NCBI RefSeq assembly: GCF_002085925.2
Contig: NZ_CP053562.1
Location: 972,001-1,036,000 of the forward strand
Direction of reading: 5' to 3'
Origin: Thioclava electrotropha
Lineage (GTDB): Bacteria; Pseudomonadota; Alphaproteobacteria; Rhodobacterales; Rhodobacteraceae
DNA length: 64,000 nt
Position numbers and translations under genes: made by a program. The notes under the pieces were generated by a model, which was given only the letters and a program-made list of their open reading frames with translations, did not search any database and was not told the DNA's origin. Each line of letters begins with the position of its first letter. The stretch's first letter is position 1. Shown in pieces: positions 43,326 to 52,009 of this stretch.

Positions 43326-44249
43326 ATGATCGTCTACATTCTCAAGCGTCTCGCCATCGCGATCCCGACGCTTCTGGTGCTCATCATCGCGAGCTTCCTC
43401 TTGATGCACACGGCGCCTGGCGGGCCGTTCTCGTCGGAACGGGCCGTGCCGCCCGAGGTGCTCGCCAATCTCAACGCGAAATACGGGCTCGACCAGCCGC
43501 TATGGAAGCAGATCGCCACCTATCTGTGGAACGTGGTCGCCCATTTCGATTTCGGGCCTTCGTTCTCGTATAAGGACCGCTCGGTGAACGACATCATCGC
43601 GCAGGGCTTCCCGGTCACGCTGACCTATGGCTTCCTCAGCTTCATCGCCGCGGTCGTCGTGGGTGTGACCCTTGGCGTCACCGCCGCGATCAAGCGCAAC
43701 TCGTGGCTCGACTATCTCGCCGTGGGTATCTCCATCGGCGCGCAGGTGCTGCCGAACTTCGTGATGGCGCCGATCCTCGTATTGATCTTCACGCTGTCGC
43801 TGCACTGGCTGCCCGGCGGTGGCTGGAGCTTCGACGATCCGCGCTTCTGGATCATGCCGGTGATCGCGCTCTCGACCTCCTACATGGCCTCGATCGCGCG
43901 GATCACGCGCTCGTCGATGCTGGAGACGCTGAGCTCGAACCACATCCGCACCGCCCGCGCCAAGGGCCTGCCGAAGCGCAAGATCATCATGCGCCACGCC
44001 CTGAAACCTGCACTGCTGCCGGTGATCTCCTATCTCGGTCCGGCGTTCGTTTCGATGATCACTGGCTCGGTGATCGTGGACGTGTATTTCACCACCGGTG
44101 GGATCGGCAAAAGCTTCGTGGATAGCGCGCTCAACCGCGACTACGCGGTGATGATGGGGATCACCATCCTGCTGGGCACGCTGACCATCCTGTTCAACCT
44201 TGTCGTCGATATCGTCTACGGATGGATCGACCCGAAAATCCGGTACTGA
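43326..44249 (+). CDS. oppB: Oligopeptide ABC transporter permease OppB
   Basis: The 307-residue permease has the usual six helices and periplasmic loop of OppB/DppB: HTAPGGPFSSERAVPPEVLANL after helix 1 and the EAA-type loop SSNHIRTARAKGLPKRKIIMRHALKPALLP, which contacts the ATPases. It ends with IVYGWIDPKIRY, typical for OppB. It forms the transmembrane channel with OppC. The oppC ATG follows its stop by one base. Confidence 0.95.
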   Translation: MIVYILKRLAIAIPTLLVLIIASFLLMHTAPGGPFSSERAVPPEVLANLNAKYGLDQPLWKQIATYLWNVVAHFDFGPSFSYKDRSVNDIIAQGFPVTLTYGFLSFIAAVVVGVTLGVTAAIKRNSWLDYLAVGISIGAQVLPNFVMAPILVLIFTLSLHWLPGGGWSFDDPRFWIMPVIALSTSYMASIARITRSSMLETLSSNHIRTARAKGLPKRKIIMRHALKPALLPVISYLGPAFVSMITGSVIVDVYFTTGGIGKSFVDSALNRDYAVMMGITILLGTLTILFNLVVDIVYGWIDPKIRY

Positions 44250-44250
44250 C

Positions 44251-45174
44251 ATGGTCATAGATGAATCCAAGATGACCTCGCTCGCCGAGGCAACGAGCCG
44301 CGAAGACGTGGCGGGCCGCTCGCTCTGGGCGGATGCGCGCCGGCGGTTCTTCAACAACAAGGCCGCGATCTTCGGGCTTGGGCTGCTGGCCTTCGTCGTG
44401 GCGTTCGCGCTGTTCGGCAACCTGATCGCAGCGTGGAACAATTCCGACATCGACTACAACGTGATGGGCGATGCCACGGCCTCTGCGCCGTCCTTCGCCA
44501 ACGGTCACTATTTCGGTGCCGACGATCTGGGCCGCGACCTGTTCGCGCGCACCGTGCAGGGCACGCAGATCTCGCTGCTGGTGGGCGTGATCGGCACGCT
44601 GATCGCGGTTTCCGTGGGCACGGTCTACGGCGCGATCTCGGGCTATTTCGGGGGCCGCGTCGATGGCTTCATGATGCGCCTCGTCGATATCCTTCTGGCG
44701 ATCCCTTACATGTTCGTGCTGATCCTGCTGCTGGTCATGTATGGCCGCTCCATCGGGATGCTCTTTGTGGGTGTCGGGCTGATCTCGTGGCTGGAGATGG
44801 CGCGGATCGTGCGGGGGCAGACATTGACCCTGAAGAATCGCGATTACGTGGAAGCCGCGCGTGCCATTGGTGTGCCTGCACCGACGATCATCCGCCGTCA
44901 CATCCTGCCCAACCTCGTGGGCGTGGTGGTGGTCTTCGCGACGCTGCTGGTGCCGCTGATGATCCTGACGGAGAGCTTCATCTCCTTCCTCGGGCTAGGC
45001 GTGCAAGAGCCGCAGACCTCTCTGGGGGCTCTGATCTCGGAAGGGGCGGGGACGATGAGCTACGGCACGCTGTGGCAGCTGGCCTTCCCGCTGTTCTTCT
45101 TCGTCACCACCCTGTTCGGTTTCTATTTCGTAGGGGACGGGCTGCGTGACGCACTCGACCCGAAGGAGCGCTGA
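44251..45174 (+). CDS. oppC: Oligopeptide ABC transporter permease OppC
   Basis: The 307-residue permease has a soluble N-terminal tail, helix 1 ([17 protein letters not shown]), the [23 protein letters not shown] motif and the ATPase-contact loop [26 protein letters not shown], all typical of OppC/DppC. It ends with [12 protein letters not shown]. The start at 44251 directly follows the oppB stop; earlier in-frame starts would be inside oppB. The next gene, oppD, starts one base after its stop and is frameshifted. Confidence 0.95.
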   Translation: MVIDESKMTSLAEATSREDVAGRSLWADARRRFFNNKAAIFGLGLLAFVVAFALFGNLIAAWNNSDIDYNVMGDATASAPSFANGHYFGADDLGRDLFARTVQGTQISLLVGVIGTLIAVSVGTVYGAISGYFGGRVDGFMMRLVDILLAIPYMFVLILLLVMYGRSIGMLFVGVGLISWLEMARIVRGQTLTLKNRDYVEAARAIGVPAPTIIRRHILPNLVGVVVVFATLLVPLMILTESFISFLGLGVQEPQTSLGALISEGAGTMSYGTLWQLAFPLFFFVTTLFGFYFVGDGLRDALDPKER

Positions 45175-45175
45175 T

Positions 45176-46152
45176 ATGCCATTGTTGGAAGTCAACGACC
45201 TCAACGTCCGGTTCGCAACGCAGGAGGGCGAGGTCCACGCCGTCAACGGCGTCAGCTTCGCATTGGAACGCGGCGAGGCGCTCGGCATCGTGGGCGAGTC
45301 CGGTTCGGGCAAATCGCAGCTGAGCTTCTCGATCCTCGGGCTGCTGGCCGCGAATGGGAAAGCCTCGGGCTCGGTGAAATTCGAGGGAGGGAGATTTTGA
45401 ACCTGCCCGAACCCGAGCTGAACAAGCTGCGCGCCGACCGGATCTCGATGGTCTTTCAGGACCCGATGACCGCGCTCAACCCCTATATGCGCATCTCGGA
45501 CCAGATGGCCGAAGTGCTGATGCTGCATAAGGGGCTGAGCAAGCGCGCCGCCGTGGCCGAAGCTGCGCAAATGCTCGAACTGGTGAAGATCCCGGACGCG
45601 AAAAACCGCGTGCGCCTCTTTCCGCATGAATTCTCGGGCGGGATGCGCCAGCGCGTGATGATCGCGATGGCGCTTCTGTGCAAACCCGACGTGCTGATCG
45701 CGGACGAGCCGACCACCGCGCTCGACGTAACCGTGCAGGCGCAGATCATGGACCTGCTGGGCGAGCTGCGCCGCGAGTTGGGGATGGCGACCGTGCTGAT
45801 CACCCACGACCTCGGCGTGGTCGCGGGCTTCTGCGAGCGCGCGATCGTCATGTATGGCGGTCAGGTGATGGAGCAGTCGCCCGTCGATCCCTTGTTCGCC
45901 AACCCGACCCATCCCTACACCAAGGGCTTGCTGGCCGCGTTGCCGCGTCTGGATGCGGATCGCGCGATGACCCCGATCCGGGGCAATCCGCCGAACATGA
46001 CCGGCGCGCCGAAGGGCTGTCCGTTCTGCCCGCGCTGCGATTTCGTTGAAGAGGCCTGTGCCGACGTGATGCCGCCGCTGGCGGAGTTTGCGCCGGGCCG
46101 CGCCCGCGCCTGTCACCGTTCCATTGAAACGATCGAGGAGGCCGCCGCATGA
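45176..46152 (+). pseudogene. oppD: oppD ATPase gene split by a single-base frameshift
   Basis: The ATPase is encoded in two frames. Part one (45176-45400, 74 residues) has Walker A GESGSGKS (40-47) and stops at TGA 45398-45400. Part two (from a TTG at 45397 to 46152, 251 residues) holds the Q loop MVFQDPMTALNP, signature FSGGMRQR, Walker B VLIADEPTTALD and the C-terminal Cys-rich OppD tail. Joining KFEG to [11 protein letters not shown] restores the normal family sequence, which needs one extra base, or a -1 slip, within GAGGGAGGGAGATTTTG at 45383-45399. Without recoding, neither piece can be a working ATPase. Possible explanations are a real mutation, a sequencing error, or ribosomal frameshifting at the purine-rich, Shine-Dalgarno-like stretch. 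Confidence 0.8.
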
Positions 46153-47162
46153 CGACCCCGCTGATCGAGGCCCGCGACGTTCGGGTCACTTTCGACATCC
46201 GCCGCGCCTCGGACCTGCCTTGGACCGAGCCGCCGAAGCTGCGCGCGGTGAATGGCGTGAGCTTCAAGCTGGAGCAGGGCAAGACGCTCGGCATCGTGGG
46301 CGAATCCGGCTGTGGCAAGTCCACGCTGGCCCGCGCGCTGATCCAGATGCTGCCCGCCGAGGGCGAGATCATCTGGCAGGGCAAGACGGACCTTCTGCCG
46401 CTCTCGCCGCGCCAGATGCTGAAATACCGCTCCGACATCCAGATGATCTTTCAGGACCCGCTGGCCTCGCTCGACCCGCGCATGACCGTGGGCGAGATCA
46501 TCGCCGAGCCGCTGCGCACCCACCGCCCGAAGATGGGCCGCAAGGAGCGCAAGGAGAAGGTCCGCGAGGTGATGGAGAAGGTCGGCCTGTTGCCGAACCA
46601 GATCAACCGCTACCCGCATGAGTTCTCGGGCGGCCAGTGTCAGCGTATCGGCATCGCCCGCGCGCTGGTGGTGGAGCCGAAGCTGCTGATCTGCGACGAG
46701 CCGGTCTCGGCGCTCGACGTCTCGATTCAGGCGCAGGTGATCGCGCTTCTCGAAGACCTGCGCCGCGATCTCGGTCTCACGATCATCTTCATCGCCCATG
46801 ACCTGAGCGTCGTGCGCCATGTCTGCGACGAGGTGATGGTGCTCTATCTGGGGCAGATGATGGAGGCGGGCGCGACCGAGAAGCTCTTTGCCGAGCCGCA
46901 GCACCCCTATACGCAGGCGCTTCTGTCGGCGGTGCCGATCCCCGATCCGGAGATCGAGCGCAACAAGGTGCTGATCGCGCTGGAAGGTGACCTGCCGAGC
47001 CCGCTCAACCCGCCATCGGGCTGCCCGCTGCGCACCCGCTGCCCGCGTGCGAGCGAGATCTGCGCCACGACCCCGCCCACCGAGGAGGTCGCCGGGCGGC
47101 AGGTCTTCTGCCACCATCCCGGCCCTGCCGCGGAAGTGCAGGCGGTGCTTTCGGAGAGCTGA
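46149..47162 (+). CDS. oppF: Oligopeptide ABC transporter ATP-binding protein OppF
   Basis: The 337-residue ATPase has Walker A GESGCGKST, Q loop MIFQDPLASLDPRMTV, signature FSGGQCQRIGIARAL, Walker B LLICDEPVSALDVS, H loop FIAHDLSVV, and the C-terminal Cys cluster GCPLRTRCPRASEIC of the OppF/DppF group. It begins inside the end of oppD (ATGA overlap at 46149-46152), so its translation depends partly on ribosomes reaching the second half of oppD. This gene is intact. It ends the operon, with a GC hairpin 12 bp after the stop. Confidence 0.95.
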   Translation: MTTPLIEARDVRVTFDIRRASDLPWTEPPKLRAVNGVSFKLEQGKTLGIVGESGCGKSTLARALIQMLPAEGEIIWQGKTDLLPLSPRQMLKYRSDIQMIFQDPLASLDPRMTVGEIIAEPLRTHRPKMGRKERKEKVREVMEKVGLLPNQINRYPHEFSGGQCQRIGIARALVVEPKLLICDEPVSALDVSIQAQVIALLEDLRRDLGLTIIFIAHDLSVVRHVCDEVMVLYLGQMMEAGATEKLFAEPQHPYTQALLSAVPIPDPEIERNKVLIALEGDLPSPLNPPSGCPLRTRCPRASEICATTPPTEEVAGRQVFCHHPGPAAEVQAVLSES

Positions 47163-47173
47163 ATTCTTGTGCG

Positions 47174-47196
47174 GCGGGCGAGGTTTCCTCGCCCGC
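47174..47196 (+). terminator. Hairpin at the end of the opp operon
   Basis: Perfect 10-bp arms GCGGGCGAGG (47174-47183) and CCTCGCCCGC (47187-47196) enclose a TTT loop. There is no following T-run. Its position 12 bp after oppF suggests termination or message-end protection. Confidence 0.6.
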
Positions 47197-47312
47197 TCAC
47201 GCCAATTTGTGCGAGCTTACGTCAAGGTATTTATCCGGACGGTCAAAGCACTGTTACGATCCTCGGATAGAGCGCTCCGGCAAGGAGCCAATTGTCTCGG
47301 AGGATCCCCCTT

Positions 47313-49280
47313 ATGTCGCTTATTTCGCGTCGCCAATTCCTGATCACCACCACCGCTGCGGGCGGTCTCACGCTGGTCCACCCCTTCACCGCGCGCGCCG
47401 CCGAAGGGCAGGCCCACCTGCGCCTTCTGTGCACCACCGATATTCACTGCCACATCCGGCCCTATGACTATTACGCCGACAAGCCCGTCGACACGGTCGG
47501 CCTGTCGCGCACCGCGACGCTCATCCAAGGGGTGCGCGCGGAGGCCGCCAACACGATGATGTTCGACAATGGAGACTACATGCAGGGCAACCCGATGGCC
47601 GATTACATCGCCTATTCCAAGGGGATGAAGGAGGGCGACACCCACCCGGTCATCGCGGGTATGAACCTGCTGGACTATGATTGCGGCACGCTGGGCAATC
47701 ACGAATTCAACTACGGGATGGACTTCCTGAAGAAGGTGAACGACCGCGCGAATTTCCCGATGGTCTGCGCGAACTTCGCCCATAAGCTCGGGGCGTCCGC
47801 GCGTGAGGATGACCTCTACCTGCCGCCCTACCTGATCCTCGATCGCGACCTGACCGACGGCGCGGGAAACAAGATGCCGATCCGGATCGGCGTGATCGGC
47901 TTCGTCCCGCCGCAGATCATGCAATGGGACCGCGCGCATCTCGAGGGCAACTACCAGACCCGCGACATCGTCGAGGCCGCGAAAGCCTGGGTGCCGCAGA
48001 TCAAGGAAGAGGGCGCCGACCTCATCGTGGCGCTCGCCCATACCGGCATCGACAATGGCCCGCAAAGCGACGGGATGGAGAACGCGGCCTTCTACCTCGC
48101 AGGAGTGGACGGGATCGACGCGGTGATCACCGGGCACCAGCACCTGAACTTCCCCGGCAAGGATTTCTCCGGCCCCGGCATCGATAACGACAAGGGCACG
48201 CTGCAGGGCAAACCGGCAGTGCAGGCGGGCTTCTGGGGCAACCATATGGGCCTGATCGACCTGATGCTGAGCCGCGACGGCGGCAAGTGGAAGATCGACA
48301 CTCATACCTCGGAAATTCGCCCGATCTTCGCACGCGGCGAGGATCGCTCGATCACGCCGCTGACCACCGATTACAAGCCGATCCTCGCCGCCACCGATCA
48401 GGTGCATGAAGAGACGCTGAAATATGTCCGCGCGAAGGTGGGCGAGACCGAGGCGCCGCTCTATTCCTACTTCGCGCTGGTGGCTGACGATCCGTCGGTG
48501 CAGATCGTCTCGAATGCGCAGCTTTGGTATGTGAAGAAGCTGCTGGAGGGCACGCCCGAAGGCAAACTGCCGCTTCTCTCGGCAGCGGCACCGTTCAAGG
48601 CGGGCGGTCGCGGCGGCCCGGATTACTTCACCGATGTTCCCAAAGGCCCGGTGGCGATCAAGAACGTCTCCGACCTCTACCTCTATCCGAACACGCTGCA
48701 GGCGGTGAAGGTCACCGGGGCGCAGGTGAAGGACTGGCTGGAGCGCTCGGCGGGCATGTTCAATCAGGTCGAGCCCGGCGCGAAGGATGCGACGCTACTG
48801 AACCCCGATTTCCCGTCCTACAATTTCGACGTAATCGACGGGGTAACCTACCAGATCGACATCACCCAGCCCGCCAAGTTCGACAAGGACGGCGCGGTGG
48901 TAAATGCCGATACGAACCGCATCGTCGAACTGAAATATGACGGCAAGCCGATCGACCCGAAGGCCGAGTTCGTGATCGCCACGAACAACTACCGCGCGTC
49001 GGGTGGCGGCAGCTTCCCCGGTGCGGATGGCTCGACGGTGATCTACCGTGCGCCCGACACCAACCGCGACGTGATCGTGCGCTACATCCACGACAAGGGC
49101 ACGATCAACCCGAAGGCCGACGCCAACTGGTCCTTCGCGCCTGCGGGGGGCGCCACGGTGTTGTTCGAGACCGGGCCGAAAGCGCAGGACTATCTCGAAG
49201 ACGTCAAATCGCGCGGGCTGGATATCGAGCCCGCAGGCGACGGCGAGGGGGGCTTCGCGCTCTACCGCATCACGCTGTGA
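47313..49280 (+). CDS. cpdB: 2',3'-cyclic-nucleotide 2'-phosphodiesterase/3'-nucleotidase
   Basis: The 655-residue periplasmic enzyme of the 5'-nucleotidase family begins with a Tat-type signal ([15 protein letters not shown]). The metallophosphatase domain has [46 protein letters not shown] and ITGHQHLNF, all metal- and phosphate-binding motifs of CpdB. The C-terminal nucleotide-recognition domain includes [20 protein letters not shown] and [14 protein letters not shown]. It scavenges nucleotides by removing phosphate. The start at 47313 has GGAGG 9 nt upstream. It is monocistronic, ending at a strong terminator. Confidence 0.96.
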   Translation: MSLISRRQFLITTTAAGGLTLVHPFTARAAEGQAHLRLLCTTDIHCHIRPYDYYADKPVDTVGLSRTATLIQGVRAEAANTMMFDNGDYMQGNPMADYIAYSKGMKEGDTHPVIAGMNLLDYDCGTLGNHEFNYGMDFLKKVNDRANFPMVCANFAHKLGASAREDDLYLPPYLILDRDLTDGAGNKMPIRIGVIGFVPPQIMQWDRAHLEGNYQTRDIVEAAKAWVPQIKEEGADLIVALAHTGIDNGPQSDGMENAAFYLAGVDGIDAVITGHQHLNFPGKDFSGPGIDNDKGTLQGKPAVQAGFWGNHMGLIDLMLSRDGGKWKIDTHTSEIRPIFARGEDRSITPLTTDYKPILAATDQVHEETLKYVRAKVGETEAPLYSYFALVADDPSVQIVSNAQLWYVKKLLEGTPEGKLPLLSAAAPFKAGGRGGPDYFTDVPKGPVAIKNVSDLYLYPNTLQAVKVTGAQVKDWLERSAGMFNQVEPGAKDATLLNPDFPSYNFDVIDGVTYQIDITQPAKFDKDGAVVNADTNRIVELKYDGKPIDPKAEFVIATNNYRASGGGSFPGADGSTVIYRAPDTNRDVIVRYIHDKGTINPKADANWSFAPAGGATVLFETGPKAQDYLEDVKSRGLDIEPAGDGEGGFALYRITL

Positions 49281-49305
49281 GGTTCTGATCGGACCGGCCG
49301 AGATG

Positions 49306-49333
49306 GAAAAGGGGCGCTTCGGCGTCCCTTTTC
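49306..49333 (+). terminator. Intrinsic terminator of cpdB
   Basis: A 12-bp stem GAAAAGGGGCGC (49306-49317) with GCGTCCCTTTTC (49322-49333), including one G-U pair, is closed by a TTCG tetraloop. The descending arm ends in a T4 run. Confidence 0.85.
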
Positions 49334-49472
49334 AACATATGACACAGGCTCTCGCGCGAAAGAGAGGGTCCGTGAGCGAGACGTGAGTGGGCGAGTGTGA
49401 ACTCTAGCTTAGGCTGAGATGAGTGCGGCGATATTTCGCACTGCATCATCACAACAGGGAGGAGAAATCACG

Positions 49473-50492
49473 ATGGCATCGCTCAGGACAACCGCGCTCG
49501 CCGTGGCTGCAGGACTGGCGCTCACCGCGCCGATGGCACAGGCCCAGTCCAGCGATGGGCAAAGCTGGCAGGAGCTTTCGGGCTATACCGACCAGCCGAC
49601 GACCTTCAACCGCTCAGCCAGCATCTTCGCGCCTTGGGACAATCCGCCTTCGGATGCGAAGAACTTCACGGTGCCGGAAGTGAACAATCTTCCCGACCTG
49701 CATGGCGATATCGTCGATCCGCAACTGGTGATCTATTTCGCGGGCAACCAATACATGGTGGTGCAGGACCTGATCGCTGCCTTCCAGCGCGCCTATCCGC
49801 AATACAAGCGTATCTTCTACGTCACCCTGCCGCCGGGCATCCTGCTCGACGCGGTGAAGAACCATGACGGGGCCTTCGCCATCGGCAATCTACGTATCGC
49901 GATGAAGCCCGATGTCCTGACCCGCGGCAAGGGCGCCATGGAGGCGATGCAGAAGGACGAGAAGGCCTTCTCCGATTTGCAGGACTATGCCGATAACGAA
50001 CTGGCGCTGATGGTGGCGAAGGGCAATCCGCTGCATATCCAGAGCCTCGCCGATCTGGCCGATCCTGCGACCCGCGTCACGATGCCGAACCCCGATTGGG
50101 AGGGCATCGCGAAGGTGATCGAGAAAAGCTACGTAAAGGCAGGCGGGCAGGCGCTCGACGACAAGATCATGAAAGACAAGGTCCGGGACGGCTCGACCTA
50201 CCTGACCCATATCCACCATCGCCAGTCGCCGATGCGGGTGATGGCGGGGCTCGCCGATGCCGCGCCGGTCTGGCTGACGGAGGCCGAATTCCACTCCAAG
50301 CGGGCGGATGAAGGCATCGATATGGTGAAGCTGCCCGATAGCGAGAATTCGACTCTGACCTATACGGCTGGCGTGCTGAAGACGGCGCCACATCCGGAAG
50401 CCGCGAAGGATTTCGTGACCTTCCTGACTTCGAGCGACGGGCAGAAGATCTACCACAAATACGGTTTCGCCTCGCCCGGTACGTTGAATTGA
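49473..50492 (+). CDS. Orphan ModA-like periplasmic substrate-binding protein
   Basis: The 339-residue product has a Sec signal peptide (cleaved near AQAQSS) and a type II binding-protein fold. An N-terminal extension (about 25-80) leads into LVIYFAGNQYMVVQDLIAAFQRAYP, which corresponds to the start of ModA-like proteins; KTAPHPEAAKDFVTFLTSSDGQKIYHKYGF is the typical C-terminal end. The segment THIHHRQSPMR is His-rich and could help bind an anion or metal. No permease or ATPase gene is nearby, so its partner or alternative role is unknown. The start at 49473 has GGGAGGAG upstream; a GTG or other start further up lacks this. Confidence 0.75.
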   Translation: MASLRTTALAVAAGLALTAPMAQAQSSDGQSWQELSGYTDQPTTFNRSASIFAPWDNPPSDAKNFTVPEVNNLPDLHGDIVDPQLVIYFAGNQYMVVQDLIAAFQRAYPQYKRIFYVTLPPGILLDAVKNHDGAFAIGNLRIAMKPDVLTRGKGAMEAMQKDEKAFSDLQDYADNELALMVAKGNPLHIQSLADLADPATRVTMPNPDWEGIAKVIEKSYVKAGGQALDDKIMKDKVRDGSTYLTHIHHRQSPMRVMAGLADAAPVWLTEAEFHSKRADEGIDMVKLPDSENSTLTYTAGVLKTAPHPEAAKDFVTFLTSSDGQKIYHKYGFASPGTLN

Positions 50493-50529
50493 ACGGCTCG
50501 GTGACATGCGCCCTGGGTCGCCTCATCGC

Positions 50530-50543
50530 GATATCGTGATATC
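50530..50543. repeat. GATATC-GT-GATATC element upstream of the RND pump
   Basis: Two GATATC hexamers (50530-50535, 50538-50543) separated by GT form a near-perfect palindrome. It lies about 245 bp before the efflux adaptor gene, in the 295-bp gap after the orphan binding protein, and might be a regulator site. Confidence 0.3.
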
Positions 50544-50787
50544 CTCTTCAGGCGCCGGAACAGGTGGCTGAAGACGGTCTCGCGTGCGGATGAAATGCGT
50601 TCGGAAATCGGCTATTCCATTGAATAATAACAAGGATAAGCGATGCTTCGCTGCCCCTTGCTGCCGGTCCAGCCATGTGCAGGGCGCAAGTCCGCTCTCG
50701 CACACGTGGCGACAGAATGTCCGGAGCCTACCGTAGGAAAACCGAATTCCCCGGATCAAACGGGCTGCGGACAGGAGAACGACAGGA

Positions 50788-52002
50788 ATGGGTTTAGGTA
50801 AGTGGACGTCGCGCGCGGCGGTGGGGACGCTGGTGGCCGTGGCCGTGGCAATTGCAACGGGCGCGCTGGCGCAGGGAATGCCGGGCGGCACTCAAGGCCC
50901 GACCGAGGTCGGCGTGAAGCAGGTCGAGACGCAATCGGTGCCTTACACAGTCACCCTGCCGGGCCGCGCGGTGGCTTTTGAGCAGACTGATATCCGCCCG
51001 CGCGTCGCGGGCACCATCGCCTCTATCGACTACGAGGCGGGCCACAAGGTCGCGACGGGCGACGCGCTGTTTCACATCGACGACGACACTTATCAGGCCG
51101 AACTGACCGCAGCCGAGGCCGAGAAGGCGAGCGCCGACGCCAATGTGCAGGCCGCGCAATCGCAAGTGGACCGCTATACCAAGCTCGAGAAGACCTCGAT
51201 CTCGGTGAGCGATCTGGAGACGGCCAGGGTCACGCTGGCCCAAGCCAAGGCCTCAGCGTTGAGTGCCGAGGCCGATCTGCAGACCGCACAGCTCAATCTC
51301 GACCGCACGGTGATCCGCTCGCCCATCGACGGCTACCCGGATGTGGCGGCGGTCTCGGTGGGCTCGCTGGTCACGGCGAACCAGTCCGATGCGCTGACGA
51401 CGGTGACGCGGCTCGATCCGATCTATGTCGATGTCTCGGAAAGTGCCGCGCGGATCATGCGGGTGCGTCAGCGAATTGACCAAGGCTCCTTGCAGCGCGG
51501 CGATCAGTTGAAGGTCTCGCTGCTGCTGGAGACGGGTGAGGAATATGACGGCACCGGCACGCTGGTCAGCCCTGGTGCGACTGTCTCCTCGACAACGGGC
51601 ACGGTGGATTTCCGGTTCAAGTTCGACAATGCCGACCGAATGATCCTGCCGGGACAGTTCCTGCGCGCGAAGATCACGTTGGGCACGACGCAGGCGATCC
51701 TCGTGCCGCAGCGCGCGACCACGCGGGAAGGGGATGGGTCGCTCTCGGCCTTTATTGCCGCCGATGGCACGGCGAAGAAGGTGACGCTGACGACGGCGGG
51801 CACCTATCAGAACGCGTGGATCGTGACAGACGGCATCGAGAGCGGCGATCAGGTGATCCTCGACGGGCTGAAGAACCTGCGCGACGGGGCCGAGATCAAG
51901 ACGGTGCCGGTGACGATCAACGCGCAGGGTGTGGTGAAGGATGCCACGGATAGCTCCGACAGTACCGCCGACGCCTCGAACGACACGGCGAAGGCGGAGT
52001 AA
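50788..52002 (+). CDS. RND efflux periplasmic adaptor (AcrA/MexA type)
   Basis: The 404-residue membrane fusion protein has an N-terminal signal, a lipoyl half (VAGTIASIDYEAGHKVATGDALFHID), a coiled-coil hairpin (about 110-165), the second lipoyl half NLDRTVIRSPIDGYPDVAAVSVGSLV, a beta-barrel and a membrane-proximal domain. The terminal 20 residues are Ser/Asp/Ala-rich. There is no lipobox Cys, so it is held by its partners. It links the RND pump encoded 8 bp downstream to an outer-membrane channel, which is not encoded here. No local repressor gene is present. Confidence 0.94.
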   Translation: MGLGKWTSRAAVGTLVAVAVAIATGALAQGMPGGTQGPTEVGVKQVETQSVPYTVTLPGRAVAFEQTDIRPRVAGTIASIDYEAGHKVATGDALFHIDDDTYQAELTAAEAEKASADANVQAAQSQVDRYTKLEKTSISVSDLETARVTLAQAKASALSAEADLQTAQLNLDRTVIRSPIDGYPDVAAVSVGSLVTANQSDALTTVTRLDPIYVDVSESAARIMRVRQRIDQGSLQRGDQLKVSLLLETGEEYDGTGTLVSPGATVSSTTGTVDFRFKFDNADRMILPGQFLRAKITLGTTQAILVPQRATTREGDGSLSAFIAADGTAKKVTLTTAGTYQNAWIVTDGIESGDQVILDGLKNLRDGAEIKTVPVTINAQGVVKDATDSSDSTADASNDTAKAE

Positions 52003-52009
52003 GCTCAAC

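Noticed and set aside
45397..46152. Second half of oppD as an independent ATPase gene starting at TTG
   Set aside because: It lacks Walker A, and its first residues continue the normal OppD sequence in the other frame, so it is a fragment of one gene.
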